Below, one piece after another: positions 52,001-63,905 of a stretch of 64,000 nt of DNA (position 1 is its first letter; the number at the start of each line of letters is the position of its first letter). Where the stretch lies: the NCBI GenBank assembly GCA_030770425.1, contig JASJFT010000132.1:61733-125732 (forward strand), read 5' to 3'. The translations under genes were made by a program, and so were the position numbers. This DNA comes from Darksidea phi. Lineage: Eukaryota > Ascomycota > Dothideomycetes > Pleosporales > Lentitheciaceae. The notes beneath the pieces are model-generated. The model was not told where the DNA came from. It saw nothing but the letters and a program-made list of their open reading frames with translations, and did not search any database.

Positions 52001-53000
52001 TTATTATATTCTAAAGAACTAATAATAGGAGTATTCTATAATACTATACTAGTAGTAGTAGATAAGTTTATAAAGTATACTTACTTTATTCTATATATAA
52101 ATAAAGGAAATATAGTAGAATAACTTATTTATATTTTACTAAGATACGTATTTAGCGAATATAGAATACTAGATAAAATTATCTTAGATAAAGATATTAA
52201 GTTTATAGTAAAGTTTTAGTAAACTCTTATAGCTAAACTAGAAACTAAGTATAGTATATTAACCGTATACTATCTATAAATAGATAGACTAACCGAATAA
52301 ATAAACTAGATAGTAGAATAATACCTTAGATATTATCTAAACTACTACTAAAATAATTAGATTATACTTTTACTTATAGTATAATTTATATATAATAGTT
52401 CGTAATATAGTATAATAAAAATAATACCTTTCTTTATAAACTACGGAATTAAACTAAAAATATATAAGAAACCTAGGTAACTTTAATCTTATAGCTAGAA
52501 TAGAAAAGAAATAGTAAAAATTATTCTATAAATATACTAATAACTTAAAGAAGATATAGAGTTCCTTTAAAATAGAATAAGTAAATACTATAATAAGAAA
52601 TAAAAGGAAGTACCTATTTTTAAAAAGGGAGAAAAGGTATAGTTACTATAAAAAAATATTAAGAGTAAGTAACCTAATAGTAAACTAGACTATACTAAGA
52701 TTAGACCCTATAAGATTAAAAAATAAGTCTTATCTATAAATTACTAACTAAGACTACCTCTATAAATAAAAATCTATTCTATATTCTATATTAGCTTACT
52801 AGAAAAAGTATTATAGGATATTAAACTAGTAGTATATAAAGTAGATATATATAGTAAAGATAATAAAAAATAGAAAGTAGAAGAAATCCTAGATAATAAC
52901 GTTAGAAATAGAAAAAATTATTACCTAATCTAATAGTAGGGAATAGATGGTAATAGAAAATTATAAAAATAAATTTAAGAATCTAAAGATAATCTTAATT
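49060..53000 (+). pseudogene. gypsy Pol relic with chromodomain, element F
   Basis: The protease is about 50090-50170 ('TLIDNRAIRNFIS', from L-D-S-G-A). RT is about 50480-51000, and its catalytic box YLDDILIYS at 50696-50722 is fully intact. RNase H is about 51100-51515 with 'LNYDIYNKELL' and an intact 'DALSRRPNY' end. Integrase is about 51700-52450: the TDGQTER-type block is degraded at about 52280-52310, followed by the 'TPFF.NYG' block. The chromodomain is about 52870-52950 (KVEEILDNNV). Despite these stretches there are many TAA/TAG and no ATG start. Confidence 0.9.
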
Positions 53001-53775
53001 ATTCTAAGAAGCTTACGGAGTACTAAAACTATAATTTTAAAGAAAATCTAGAGATAAGATAAGTTCGTCTTATAGTAAGTTAAGAAGATTACTATTACCT
53101 ATAATATAATAAGAGATATTTAATAAATTAAAAGAAGTAATATTATTTACGACGTTATAAGTAATATCTAGAGTAGTTAAAAAGGCCTCTAGATTCTTCT
53201 ACTACTCTAGCTACCGAAGCTCCGCCTCCTCTTTATCTAGCTTAGCTTCTAGTATTTAGAATTATACCGCCGACTTCTTATAAAGGACTACTCTCTACTT
53301 TTCTAAACGATATACTTATATCTAAGCCTCCGCTAGCTTATTAAGAAGCTTATTCTAAGCTTTTTAAGCCTCTTCTAGCTACTATTAAAGTCTCTCTTCT
53401 ATACGGTCGACGAATCTTATTAATAGTAATAAGCCCTAATATATAAGTTTTACTATTTAATATAGATAAACCTTTTAATAATAAAATACTAGATATATAA
53501 TAAGAATCTCGTATATTAGTATAAATATACGTCTTATAATATCTACTATCTTTAAATAAAGTAATATATAATATTCCTAACTATAAATAATAACTATAAG
53601 GAAATATTTTAGAACTATAATAAAGAATTTTATTAATAAGAGTAACGTATTCTTAAGTTTTATATAATACTATAACGGATAATAATAACCTCTTAAGATA
53701 GGGTCCTAATATTAATATAGCCGAATACTAGAATTAGAATAACCTCCGAGCTAAAGGTTTAAAAAGAGGAGATAA
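53000..53775 (+). other. 3' region of element F
   Basis: This stretch runs between chromodomain and 3' LTR. At about 53190-53430 there is a CT-rich, GC-richer patch with a fairly open frame rich in Pro, Leu and Ser, which gave RIP fewer CpA targets. It could be a polyprotein C-terminal tail. It ends in the purine tract aaaaagaggagataa (53761-53775). Confidence 0.65.
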
Positions 53776-54240
53776 TATTACGAACTAAATATATACTATA
53801 GAATAATAGTAAGAAGAGCTACTCGAGATTAAACCTATTACTAGCTTAGATATAGAATATAATAACTATAACTATAGTATAAATAATAATTAGTATAGAT
53901 AGCTTTACTAGGAAGTTATATAATAGATCTATACCTTAGCGAGAATAGATCTAAGGATTACGTAATAGCTTAGTAGATCTATTAGAATAGAGCTACGGAG
54001 CTATAACTTAGTAAATCTATAGGTATAGAGCTATAGATCTAAGAAAACTAAATTAATATATAATAACTACGAATCTCCTAGATAAGTCTTACTTCTATAT
54101 AGTTAATTTAAATTTAGATTAATCCTTATCTATTAACGTAATTAAACTATTACCTACTTATTCTAATTTCTTTTTTCCTATCTTAAGTATAAACCCTAAA
54201 CGAGGCTAAATAACCTATTAGGCCTAGATCCCGTTTAATA
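53776..54240 (+). repeat. 3' LTR of element F (465 bp)
   Basis: It starts tattacgaac and ends cgtttaata, followed by the TSD tattc (54241-54245). Confidence 0.94.
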
Positions 54241-55094
54241 TATTCTTTTTATATTTATTACCCTTTAGGACCTAAAGTATAAATAAATTAATATTATTAC
54301 TATCTATTTTAATACTTATTTAAATAATAAGTATATTATTCTTTTATAACTTCTCCTAGGTATTATAGATAGTAGTATTACTATTTAACTACTATATAGA
54401 ATTTATAGACTTAAAGAATTTACTCTATTATAATATCTTAATCTTAAAATCTTACTTTTAGATCTTAGATATATATCTTTATTAATAAGAATATTTAAGA
54501 TATTATTATTATATATATTAATAATCTTATTCTTATTATTTATACTAAGAAGAATATAGTTATTCTTAAGAATACTATTTTTAAGTATTATAAGATATAA
54601 GACCTTAAACTACTATCCTTCTACTTAAGTATTAAAATTATTAAAAATAGAAAAAAGTATATACTCTTAATCTTAATAGACTCGTATTTTAATAAGCTTA
54701 TTATAGACTATTATATAAATAATAAGTTATTTATAAAGATTTTTTATCTTTAAAGTATCTTAAAGAGTATTTATAAGATATAAATATTTCTTAAAATATT
54801 ATTAAATAATACTAGTCTTTTATTACTTATCTTTTATACTTTATAAGTATATATTATCTTAATATAGTATAGTATATATATTTTATAGCTTATTTTATTA
54901 GTAACCCTACTTCTTAATAACTTAAACTACTACTATATATTATTTATTATATTAAGAACTATTATATCTTTAAAATCTAATATAATAGCTTTAATATAGA
55001 TAATCTAGTTATCTATATAGATATTACTTATATAAATAGTACTAATAATAGAAAATTATTATATAGTTATATCTTTAAGCTAGTTAGTAATCTT
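54241..55094 (+). mobile_element. Element D, segment 3 (RT to start of RNase H)
   Basis: D resumes after F; the first part matches E at 2303-2516 inverted. The site of A in E is present empty here at 54450-54454. H4 enters at 55094, with TSD atctt at 55090-55094. Confidence 0.87.
54246..55094 (+). pseudogene. copia RT and RNase H relic (part), element D
   Basis: The frame continues the RT split by F: the 'YINNL' form of the YVDDL box near 54515-54535, then 'IQDLKLLSFYLSIKI' (about 54600-54640, copia 'DLGEL.FLGI'). From about 54900 it enters the region leading to RNase H. It stops at the H4 insertion and resumes at 62972. Confidence 0.78.
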
Positions 55095-55363
55095 TATTAC
55101 GACCTATTCTCTAGGTAACCTAGTTATTTTACTTATTCCCTATTTTCGATTAGTAGATTAGGTAATCCTAAGGATTAGTCTAATAGATAGTTAGCTTATT
55201 TAGCGCGCTAAGCTCTATTTAGGTATAAGAACCTCCTATTCTTATACCCTTATAGTACTATCTTAGAATAGCTTTAATATACTAATTCTACTATTAGTTA
55301 ATTAGAAGGCTACCTTAGCTATTATAACTTCTAGTTAATTATACTTAGTCTTAGGGTCTTATA
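55095..55363 (+). repeat. 5' LTR of H4 (269 bp)
   Basis: It starts tattacgacc and ends tcttata. It pairs with 62698-62966 and is the inverse of the 268-bp LTRs in H1/H2. Confidence 0.93.
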
Positions 55364-55950
55364 TTATCCTAAGATCTCTAATTTTTAACTAAAGATAGTA
55401 GTTAAATATTAACCCCCCTAAATTCCTAGAGGTCTATAGTACTTAGGGTAAGTAGTATATAATACTTTCTTAGATAAGTCTTAAAATTAACTACTTTAAG
55501 TCCTAATATTACTAGAGTACCTAGTATCTCTTTTAAAGAGAAGGGACCTATAAAAGTATTATATAAGGTTAGATCTATATCCTAAACTCTATAATAAACT
55601 TATTTTTATATAATTAACTAAATTACTAAATTAGTATAATAATAAGATAGTAGATTTCCTAGACTAGATAGACTCTTTAAAGTTTATTCTACTAAATAAA
55701 CTATTCTCCTATAAGCCCTCCCTATAGAAGAAAGATAAAGAAAAGAGTAAGATTCTAAACCGAGTTCTAAGTAGAGTAAGAAGTATATAAGCTTAAACTA
55801 GATCTTAGAACTAGGCTAGAAGTAAGATACTCTCCTCTAAAGAGGAAGTATACTAGTAAAAGCTAATTAAGACTTATAAACTAATCTTCTTAGAGGTATT
55901 TATTAATAAAGAAGTATATATTAACCCCTAGACTCTTAAGACTATCTTTC
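55364..55950 (+). other. Leader of H4
   Basis: These 590 bp lie between the 5' LTR and the first recognisable gag sequence and are shared with H2 (about 20900-21248 and adjoining) and H1 (up to 22509). No domain is seen. I could not match the bases next to the LTR to a known tRNA. Confidence 0.6.
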
Positions 55951-57880
55951 CCTCTTAAAAAGAGAGTATAAGTAAAGATAGCCTTAAGGAAAAGATTAAT
56001 AAGTATATTAAAAGGGTTAAATTACTCTAAGGAGAAAATAGATCCTAAATTCTCTACCTAATAAATACTAAAGGACTAGAAGAACTCCTAGACTATAATA
56101 TAGTCTAGGATATACTAACTACCTAGAAGGGATCTAATCTAATTACTAATATCCTAATAGATAATAGTCTCTATCTTATTATAGCTAAAAGACTAGTATA
56201 TACTATAGGAGTAGATATAATTAATAAAAATACCTTTATAAATACTATAACTAATAAGTTTAACTAATTAGTTAAGAAAAGAGATAATTATAGAAGGTAA
56301 GTTAAAAAGCTATAAGAAGAGCTCTAATAAGTTTAAAAAATTATAAGTAGGTAGTAAAATTTAGAGGAAGACCTTAAGTAGTCCTCCCTTATAACTATCT
56401 ATACTAAGACTAAACTTATAATCCTTTCTTAGTATAATTCTAAGTCTACTCTTAAGACTCTACTATTATAGTATAATCTTAATAGTAGATAAGATATAGA
56501 AGAGATAAGACTCTTCCCTATAATAGTATAGTTAAATAGTCTAAATATTAGTCTTTAAAGGACCCCTCTTATTTATTATACCCCCCTTTAAACCCCTAGA
56601 CTTCTAGGAAGGTTCTAGTAGGATTTAGTTTAGTATCTAACCTTTTAGTTAAGCTTCTTATAAAAAGAGCTAACTATTAAATTAATTATATTTTCTAATC
56701 TAATATAGACTCCTCTATCTAATAAAAATTACTATAAGTATCTATTAGAATTAGATATACTATCCTTTACTATAAAGAAAATAGAAAATACTTCTACTCT
56801 CCGTCTTAGTACCTACTTTATAAGACCCTTATTAGTCTTACTAGAGTTTATAATTATTACTTTAAATAATAAAATATAGATTCTTATTTAGAAGGAGAAT
56901 ATTATAGAAAACTATTAAAGTAACTTCTTATAAAACTCTAGCTTCTAAAAGACTATATTTTACCTTAACCTTATCTTATTTAAGAATAACGAAGAGCTTA
57001 AGTTAAAGAACTAACTTTATAATATAGAATAGAAACTTACTATTAATAAGAACTAGTATATATAAGAAACCTTCTAGTAGATAACTAAGATTCGTTAAGT
57101 CTATATTATATCCCGACTAATAAGTTTAGTAAAAGACTATATTTAGATATAGTTAAACTTTAGAGAAGAAGAAGTAGACTTTATATCTAATATAGATCTA
57201 TTAAAATATATTAAAAAATACTATAAAGATCCTTATATAAAGAAGAAGGTAAAAGTTAAATTCTATTAACTATATATAAATACGTTTAGCGAAGTTAATA
57301 ACTTTATTAAGAATTTTAAATATTTAGTAATAGAGATTTATTTATCTTACTACTAGTAGAATAAAGAATTTATAGATAAGCTCTACTTTAAACTAAAAAA
57401 TAAGGTAGATTTATTTAATAATAGTAATTCTATCTTTAGTAAGCTCTATAAATATACGACTTTAACTAATAAGGTACTACTTAAAAATAACTAGTACTAA
57501 AAGACCTAGCTTATCTAAAGTAACTAATTAACTATCTCTAAGAGAAAGTAACTAACTATAAGTAGACCCTTCTTTAATAAGTTAGAAAAGAAGTCTATTT
57601 ACTTTAAAAATACCTCTAAGCTCTATAATTATTCTTTTAAGAAGTATAAAAAGTAAGACTATTACTTTAATTATAAGAAAAGAAATAAATAATAAAACTA
57701 CCTTAACTATATTATATATAAAGTAACGTAGAATATTATAAAAGTAAAAGTTAATACTATCTTTCCTAATAATTCTAAGGAAGAAGCTTATTTAAACTCT
57801 CTATATAAAAAGAAAAGTAGTTTAGAGTATAATTCTAATACCTCCTTTATAGTATTAAAAAATAAAAGCTACTAAAGGAG
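55950..57880 (+). pseudogene. gypsy Gag relic, H4
   Basis: The N-terminal part (about 55980-56350) ends in a strongly helical, charged stretch (about 56255-56345, LVKKRDNYRRQVKKLQEEL) that looks like a coiled coil. The main gag body is about 56850-57500. A tyrosine-rich YYFNYKKRNKQQNY block (about 57655-57710) is the probable RIP product of a CCHC knuckle. TAA/TAG interrupt the frame repeatedly. Confidence 0.72.
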
Positions 57881-60800
57881 GGCTCTTCCCTAGTAGCCTA
57901 TATAGGAGTAATTAAATCTCTTAATTATTAATAGCTTATTAAGATACTATAGCTTATTAATTTAAAATTATTTACGCTCTCTATTTAACTTATAGTAAAT
58001 AGTCTAGCTATATAGCTAAGAGAATTAATAGATAGTAGTACTAATACGTACCTACTAGTCTACTCTAAATATTTAAAGATAGTAAAGAAAAAGCTAAAGC
58101 CCGTCTTTTATTAACTAAAGAAACTAATCTTCCTTAATAGATTTAATAGGAAATATAGTTACTTAGTCGATATAACTATTTAAACTAATCTATTAATCTA
58201 GGAAAAGAATATATCTATCTAGTTCCTCTTCTATAAACTTAGGTATTATAATATAATACTTAAAAGAAAGTTTTTTAAGTAAATCTAGTTCTTAATTAAC
58301 TATTATAACTAGACTTTATACTAACTAGATAATACTTTAAAGTAGATAAAATATAATCTAACTACTATAGAAAAGCTAGATTCGAAACTAGAGCTAGAAT
58401 ACTAGAACGATACCTTATATTATAATAATTTAATTAATTAGTAGGTTAAAGTATAGAAGAAGGTCTACTTACTTAAAAAGAATCTAATATTTAGTTTAGA
58501 GATTCTTATTAAAGCCCTTATAATTCTCTAGGAGGAGGTTTATAAGTCTATTAAAGCCCTATTATAGATAATAAAAGACTAATAAGCTACTTTTAAAGAA
58601 ATATAAAAAAACGTAGATAGTAATATTAATAGTAGTTTAAGAGGTACTAAATCTAAGAAAAACTAATAAGATTACTAAAAAAATAATAGAAAGAAAAAGA
58701 AAGTAATATCTATTTCTAACGACCTACTAGGGTAGACTATTAGTAATAAGTTTAATATATATTTTCTTAAGCCTCCTAATATATAGAAGCTTATAGATAA
58801 GGAAGAAGTTATACTAAAAGCTACTAGTCTATATAAAGTTAACTTATTAATTAGAAATAGATAATTAAAAAACTTAGTAGAATAAGATATATAAGATATA
58901 ATAATAGAGAAGCTCCCTTATAAAGATTATATAGGAGCTATTCTAAACTACTTCTTTAAGGTTAACTTAAATAAGCTACCTTCTAAAAGGAAGAATATCG
59001 ACTATAAAATTATTTTTAAAAATAATATAAGTAAGCTTAGTATAAGTTTATTTTATAATATATCTCTTAAATATCTAAAGCTACTAAAAGCTTACTTAAA
59101 AGAGTACCTAAAAAAGGACTTTATTATAACTAGTAATACTAACTTTATCTTACCTATTTTATTTACTAAAAAGTTAAAAGAGAGGTAGAGGTTCTATATT
59201 AACTATTAAAAAATTAATATAGTTACGAAGAAAGATATTATAACTATTCTCTTAATTAAGAAGATACTAATATAATTCTTTAAAGTAAAGGTCTTTACTA
59301 AGCTAGACGTATATTAAGTCTTTTATTATATTAGACTAAATCTCGATATAGAAGATCTTATAATTTTTAAAATATAATATAAAAATTATAAATATTATAT
59401 TCTACCTTTTAGATTATATAATAGACTAGTAATCTTTTAATACTATATTAATTAAGTACTTAAGGATAAAATTAATAAGATCTATACTACTTATATAGAT
59501 GATATTTTAATCTACTTAGAAGACCCTCTTAAGTATAAGAAATATATAAGTAAAATCCTAAATAAACTTAGAAAGACTAAATTATAGATTAATATTAAAA
59601 AGAGCAAGTTTATAATTACTAAGATAAAGTTTTTAAATTTTATTATTAGTACTAAAGAGATTTATATAGACCCTAATAAGACTATAACTATTAAAAACTA
59701 GAAGAAATCTATAATTCTAAAAGAGCTATAAGCTTATCTAGACTTTTATAACTACTATTATAAGTAGCTAAAAGACTATAGTCGCGTAGTCCGTCTACTT
59801 ATCTAATTACTATAAAAGGGAAAATTCTATACCTTTAGGCCTAAAGAGTAAGCTATATTTAAGAAAAGTAAGATATTATTATATTTAAATATTATTATAA
59901 GATATTACTCGTTCTACTATAGAACCCGTATAGAAATTAATATAAGTAACGACGTCTTAGTAAATATCTTTATATAGTTCTAAGATAATAAAATCTAATA
60001 ATCTATAGTCTACTTTATAAAGATAATAAAATTCGTAGAAATAAACTATAAGATCTATAATAAGAAGATACTTATAGTTATAAGAGAGTTAAACGAATAG
60101 AAGACTTAGCTTATAAAGTTATAATTAAATAAACTCTTCTAAATTATTACTAATTACTAGATACTAGAGTATTTCTTAACTAAGTATAAACTAACCTTAT
60201 AATAGACTTACTAGGCCGAGAAGCTTATAGACTACTACTATACTATTTATTATTACTCTAGAACTACTAATATTATTATAGATATCCTCTTTTAAAAATA
60301 AAAGAAGTTAAAAACTTAGAAGAAAAAAGATAAAGTTATTAGGACTTACGTCTTTATCTCCTCTAAATAGACCTTTATTACGATAGCTATCTTAATAGTT
60401 ACTATTAATATCTAGAATTCTATATATAAAACTAAAGCTTATTTTTATCTACTTTTTAATTATATACTTTATAAAAACTATATATACGTTATACTTAAAT
60501 TAGAATAAGAGTTAGCTTATTAAGAATATAAGTACCTATTCTTAATCCTATCTAGACTTCTCTTCTAAAAAGAGAAGTTAATAGTATCTAAAGTAGGATT
60601 TCTTAAGATCTATTTTATTTAGGTAGTATATACTATATAGATTACTATTTACCTAGATATAAAGAAAACTATTAGACTTCTAAGAAATCTATATTATTAA
60701 AATATAATAAATAAGAATATAAAATATTATATAAGAAATTATAAATAATACTAATAAAGTTATAAGTCTTAAGATAAGATTCTAGATCTTCTTAAACTAC

Positions 60801-62040
60801 TCCTTATACCTAAGAGAGTATAGGAAGATATCTCTATAGACTTTAAAAGCTTCTTAAAGAACTATAAGAAATATAATAATATATTCGTAATAATATATAG
60901 ATTATTAAAATATACTTTCTTATTACTCTACTTTAAAACTACTACTACTAAAGATATAGTTACTCTCTACTATATATATATATAACGAGTCTTTAGTCTC
61001 CTACGTACTATAGTCTTAAATTAAGGTCTATAATTCGTATTAGACTTTATAAAAGAATTATATAGACTTATAAAAATTAACTAGTTATTATCTATAGCCT
61101 ACTATTTATAGACTAATAGTAATATAGAAGTTTTTAATTAATAGCTAGATTAACGATTATACCCCTTTATAAACTTCTATTAGAATAACTAGTCCGATCT
61201 TCTATCTAGTATAGACTAGGTCTAGGTAATTCTTCTATATAATATAATAGGATTTTTTCTATTTAAGATCGAATTCGGCTATAAGACTTATTATTACTAG
61301 GACTAGTAAGAACGCGTTCGTAAATCTTCTAAATTATTAAATAATATAACTATATAGGTAGTCTAAGAGTTTATAAAAATCTAAGCTAATATAGTCTAAT
61401 AGGTTCGTAACTATACCTAAGCTAATATCGTAATAGTTTAGAAAGCCTAGAGCTAATAAGCTAATAAAAAATACTACCCCTTAGATTTTAACGTAGAAGA
61501 TTAAGTCTATATTATACTTAAGAGATTTACTACCTTAAGACTAAGTCTAAAATTAGACTAGTAAATATACGGATTTTATCTTATTATTAGCTAAAGATAT
61601 AGCTTTTATATAGTTTAGTTACTCTTTTATATAAAGATATATAATATTTTCTATATAAATAGATTATATAAAGCTATATAAGATCTATTATCTAGTTAAG
61701 TACTTCTTAAAAAACTAGTTATAAAAGTAAACGGGTATCTTAAGTAGTCGGTAGTCTATATTCTTAATAGCTAGATTATTTATAGTAAGCTTTACTATTA
61801 AATAGAATAGATAGGCTATAACTTAGATCTAATCTATTATCTAGTAAGTAATTTTATAAACGTAGTCTAAAAAGTAAAAGAGTTTTATAATAAGTACCCT
61901 AATAAGCTAAACCTATCTAAACGACTAGTCTAGTAGTTAGAAGCTATATTATAAGATAAGTTCCTTAGTCTCTAGTTAGAAGACGAGATACTAGTTAAGA
62001 TAGAAATCTAAAAAAATCGCTAGTATTAAGTATAGACCTC
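57880..62040 (+). pseudogene. gypsy Pol relic with chromodomain, H4
   Basis: RT is about 59090-59620: 'FYINYQKIN' (59190-59220) and the box YIDDILIY at about 59488-59515, both Asp retained because the TG at 59500-59501 escaped RIP. RNase H is about 59880-60300 with 'INYKIYNKKILIVI'. Integrase is about 60600-61400: a zinc-finger remnant with Tyr for His/Cys, then 'ISIDFKSFLKN' carrying the first catalytic Asp. The linker 'DFNVEDQVYI' (about 61478-61510) is followed by a chromodomain-like end (about 61730-61890) with 'KEFYNKYPNK'. It is not translatable but is the best preserved H-family Pol here. Confidence 0.88.
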
Positions 62041-62053
62041 CGCCCTTTATAAC

Positions 62054-62278
62054 CTACTAAAATAGGTAGTATAATATCTAGAGCTTAGGGTAATTACCCC
62101 TAAGCTTAGAGTACCTTTCTTTTATAGTCTACTAAAACGGGTAGTATATAGTCTAAAGCTTATAGTAATTACTCCTATACTTAGAACTTCTCTTCTTTAT
62201 AATCTACTAAAATAAGTAGTATAATATCTAGAGTCTATAGTAACTATCCCCGAGCTTAAAGTATTCTTCTATAGCCTC
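62054..62278 (+). repeat. 75-bp tandem repeat, three units (H4)
   Basis: Units start at 62054, 62129 and 62204, the same repeat as in H1 (four units), H2 and H3 (three each). Confidence 0.9.
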
Positions 62279-62697
62279 GCTTTACTACGAGTAGGAATAT
62301 AGGAGAAGTAAGTCTTATTCTCTAGTAGGGCTATATATATATAACTTTAAGTAATATAGAAAACTAAATTACTAGTATTCTCTTATATATTCTATAATAT
62401 CCTTTAGATATACTAAGCGCGTTATATAGTATATATATTAAAAAAATATTTTTTAAATAATAATTTATATAGTAAAACGAGTAGATATATATAGGGCTAT
62501 ATAATATTAATATACTCTAAGGACGATCTAGAGGGTACTAGTTAAATCGTTTTTCGAGTAGGAAGTAATAGATATAGATAACTATCTACCTCTTCTATCT
62601 CTTCCTTCCTTCTCCTTCCCCCCCCTAAAAAGTGTTTTTCTTAATTATTCGTTTACTAGACCCTTAAGGATAAGGTCTTATTCTAGAAGAAAGATAA
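62279..62697 (+). other. 3' untranslated stretch of H4
   Basis: This is non-coding sequence shared by all H copies. It holds a pyrimidine-rich run (about 62580-62626) and a TG at 62632-62633 that other copies have lost, and ends in the purine tract gaagaaagataa next to the LTR. Confidence 0.72.
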
Positions 62698-62966
62698 TAT
62701 TACGGCCCGTTCCTTAGGTAACCTAGTTATTTTACTTATTCCCTATTTCGGGTTAGTAGATTAGGTAATCCTAAGGATTAGTCTAATAGATAGTTAGCTT
62801 ATTTAGTACGTTAAGTCCTATTTAGGTATAAGAACCCCCTATTCTTATATTCTTATAGCGCTATCTTAGGATAGCTTTAATATACCAATTCTACTATTAG
62901 TTAATTAGAAGGCTACCTTAGCTATTATAACTCCTAGTTAATTATACTTAGTTCTAGGGTCTTATA
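62698..62966 (+). repeat. 3' LTR of H4 (269 bp)
   Basis: It starts tattacggcc and ends tcttata. The TSD atctt follows at 62967-62971. Confidence 0.93.
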
Positions 62967-63551
62967 ATCTTATCTTATATAAATTACTTAAATAGTATAT
63001 TATTATAACTTTTTCTACTAAAGTTAAGTTTATCGTCGTAATATATATAGTAAAAGAAGCTACTTAGTTATATAATCTTCTTATTTAATATAGTTATAAA
63101 GAAGATAATCTTAAGTCTATAAAGCTATATATTAATAATCTCTTTATAATTATACTAATTTATAATAATAGTTACTATAAATAATTAAAGTTTATTAATA
63201 TTTAGTATAAGTATACTTAAGAAAAGATTAAAAATAATAATTTAGATATTATCTACCTCCTTAAAGTCGATATACTTATTAATAGACTAATTAAGTCTTA
63301 TTATTTATTCTTATATAAGAATTTTATTACCTAAATAGATATAATTACTATTAATAATAATTCTATATTATAAATTATAGTATATTTACTTTAAAATTAA
63401 ACTATTTTATAATATTTTTATACTATTTTATAGTATCTTTATTATAAAATTATACTTTAGTAGAGAGTATATTTCTTTCTTATTAAACTTAATTATTTAT
63501 TCTCTAATAAGTATTAGTAAAATTCTCTTCTTTATAAATCTTAAAGGGATA
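62967..63551 (+). mobile_element. Element D, segment 4 (end of RNase H and 3' untranslated)
   Basis: This is the last internal segment of D after H4. Coding similarity ends near 63345. The 200 bp from there to the LTR are AT-rich 3' untranslated sequence closing with a purine tract (cttaaagggatat, about 63539-63551). Confidence 0.85.
62972..63345 (+). pseudogene. copia RNase H relic (C-terminal part), element D
   Basis: The frame gives 'FSTKVKFIVVIYIVKEATQL' (from 'LST.EAE....A..A.KEA.WL', about 63010-63070). The 'FINIQYKYTQEKI' block (about 63190-63230, copia 'HIDI.YHF.RE.V') follows, then a terminal 'LLKVDILINRLIK' stretch (copia 'P...Q.ADILTK'). Together with 54246-55094 this completes the D Pol relic. 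Confidence 0.82.
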
Positions 63552-63802
63552 TATTAATAATTCCCTTTAAAATTTCTATTTAATCTAGTTTAAGTCTTAT
63601 TTATTATATTTTACTATAAGATATTATATACTACTAAGTATTATCTAATCCTTTAATATTACTTCGTTTATTATATTTTATAGTAAGATATATTATATTA
63701 AGATAACTAGTATTATATACTTAATATATAGCTAGCTTCTAATATAGATTCTATAATATACTAATCTTATAATTATATAACTTCTACTTTTATTAATTTA
63801 TA
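63552..63802 (+). repeat. 3' LTR of element D (251 bp)
   Basis: It begins tattaataat after a purine tract and aligns with E's 5' LTR (22999-22783 and 6745-6712 inverted), which reassembles to the same 251 bp. The right edge is set where the D and E similarity stops. Bases 63769-63773 are the empty form of the H1 target. Confidence 0.8.
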
Positions 63803-63905
63803 CTTTTAATTCTACTACTAAAGTAAAATACTTTTTTAATAGTCTAATCGACTATCTTAAACCTAAAAGATACTAAGTTAGACCTAAGACCTATACTATA
63901 CCTAG
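63803..63905. other. Flank of the nest
   Basis: About 100 bp of sequence lies outside any element I can define, still without CA or TG. D's right TSD would be its first five bases; the left copy is not in the window. No gene is seen. Confidence 0.5.

Larger units (their letters stand above)
47525..54240 (+). mobile_element. Element F: Ty3/gypsy chromovirus, full length
   Basis: This is a full-length 6716-bp element with 5' LTR 47525-47989, internal 47990-53775 and 3' LTR 53776-54240. Both LTRs are 465 bp. The TSD is tattc at 47520-47524 and 54241-54245; E has the empty site at 2512-2516. Order: gag with knuckle, protease, RT, RNase H, integrase, chromodomain, 3' stretch. It is inserted in D's RT in the same orientation. 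Its LTRs are unrelated to those of C and H. Confidence 0.95.
55095..62966 (+). mobile_element. Element H4: Ty3/gypsy chromovirus, full length, uninterrupted
   Basis: This is the reference copy of family H: 7872 bp, 5' LTR 55095-55363, internal 55364-62697, 3' LTR 62698-62966, both LTRs 269 bp. The TSD is a perfect atctt (55090-55094 and 62967-62971). It holds no nested insertion, so it gives the empty sites for H2 in H1 (56391-56395) and for E in H3 (57408-57412). It is inserted in D's RNase H in the same orientation. Confidence 0.95.
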
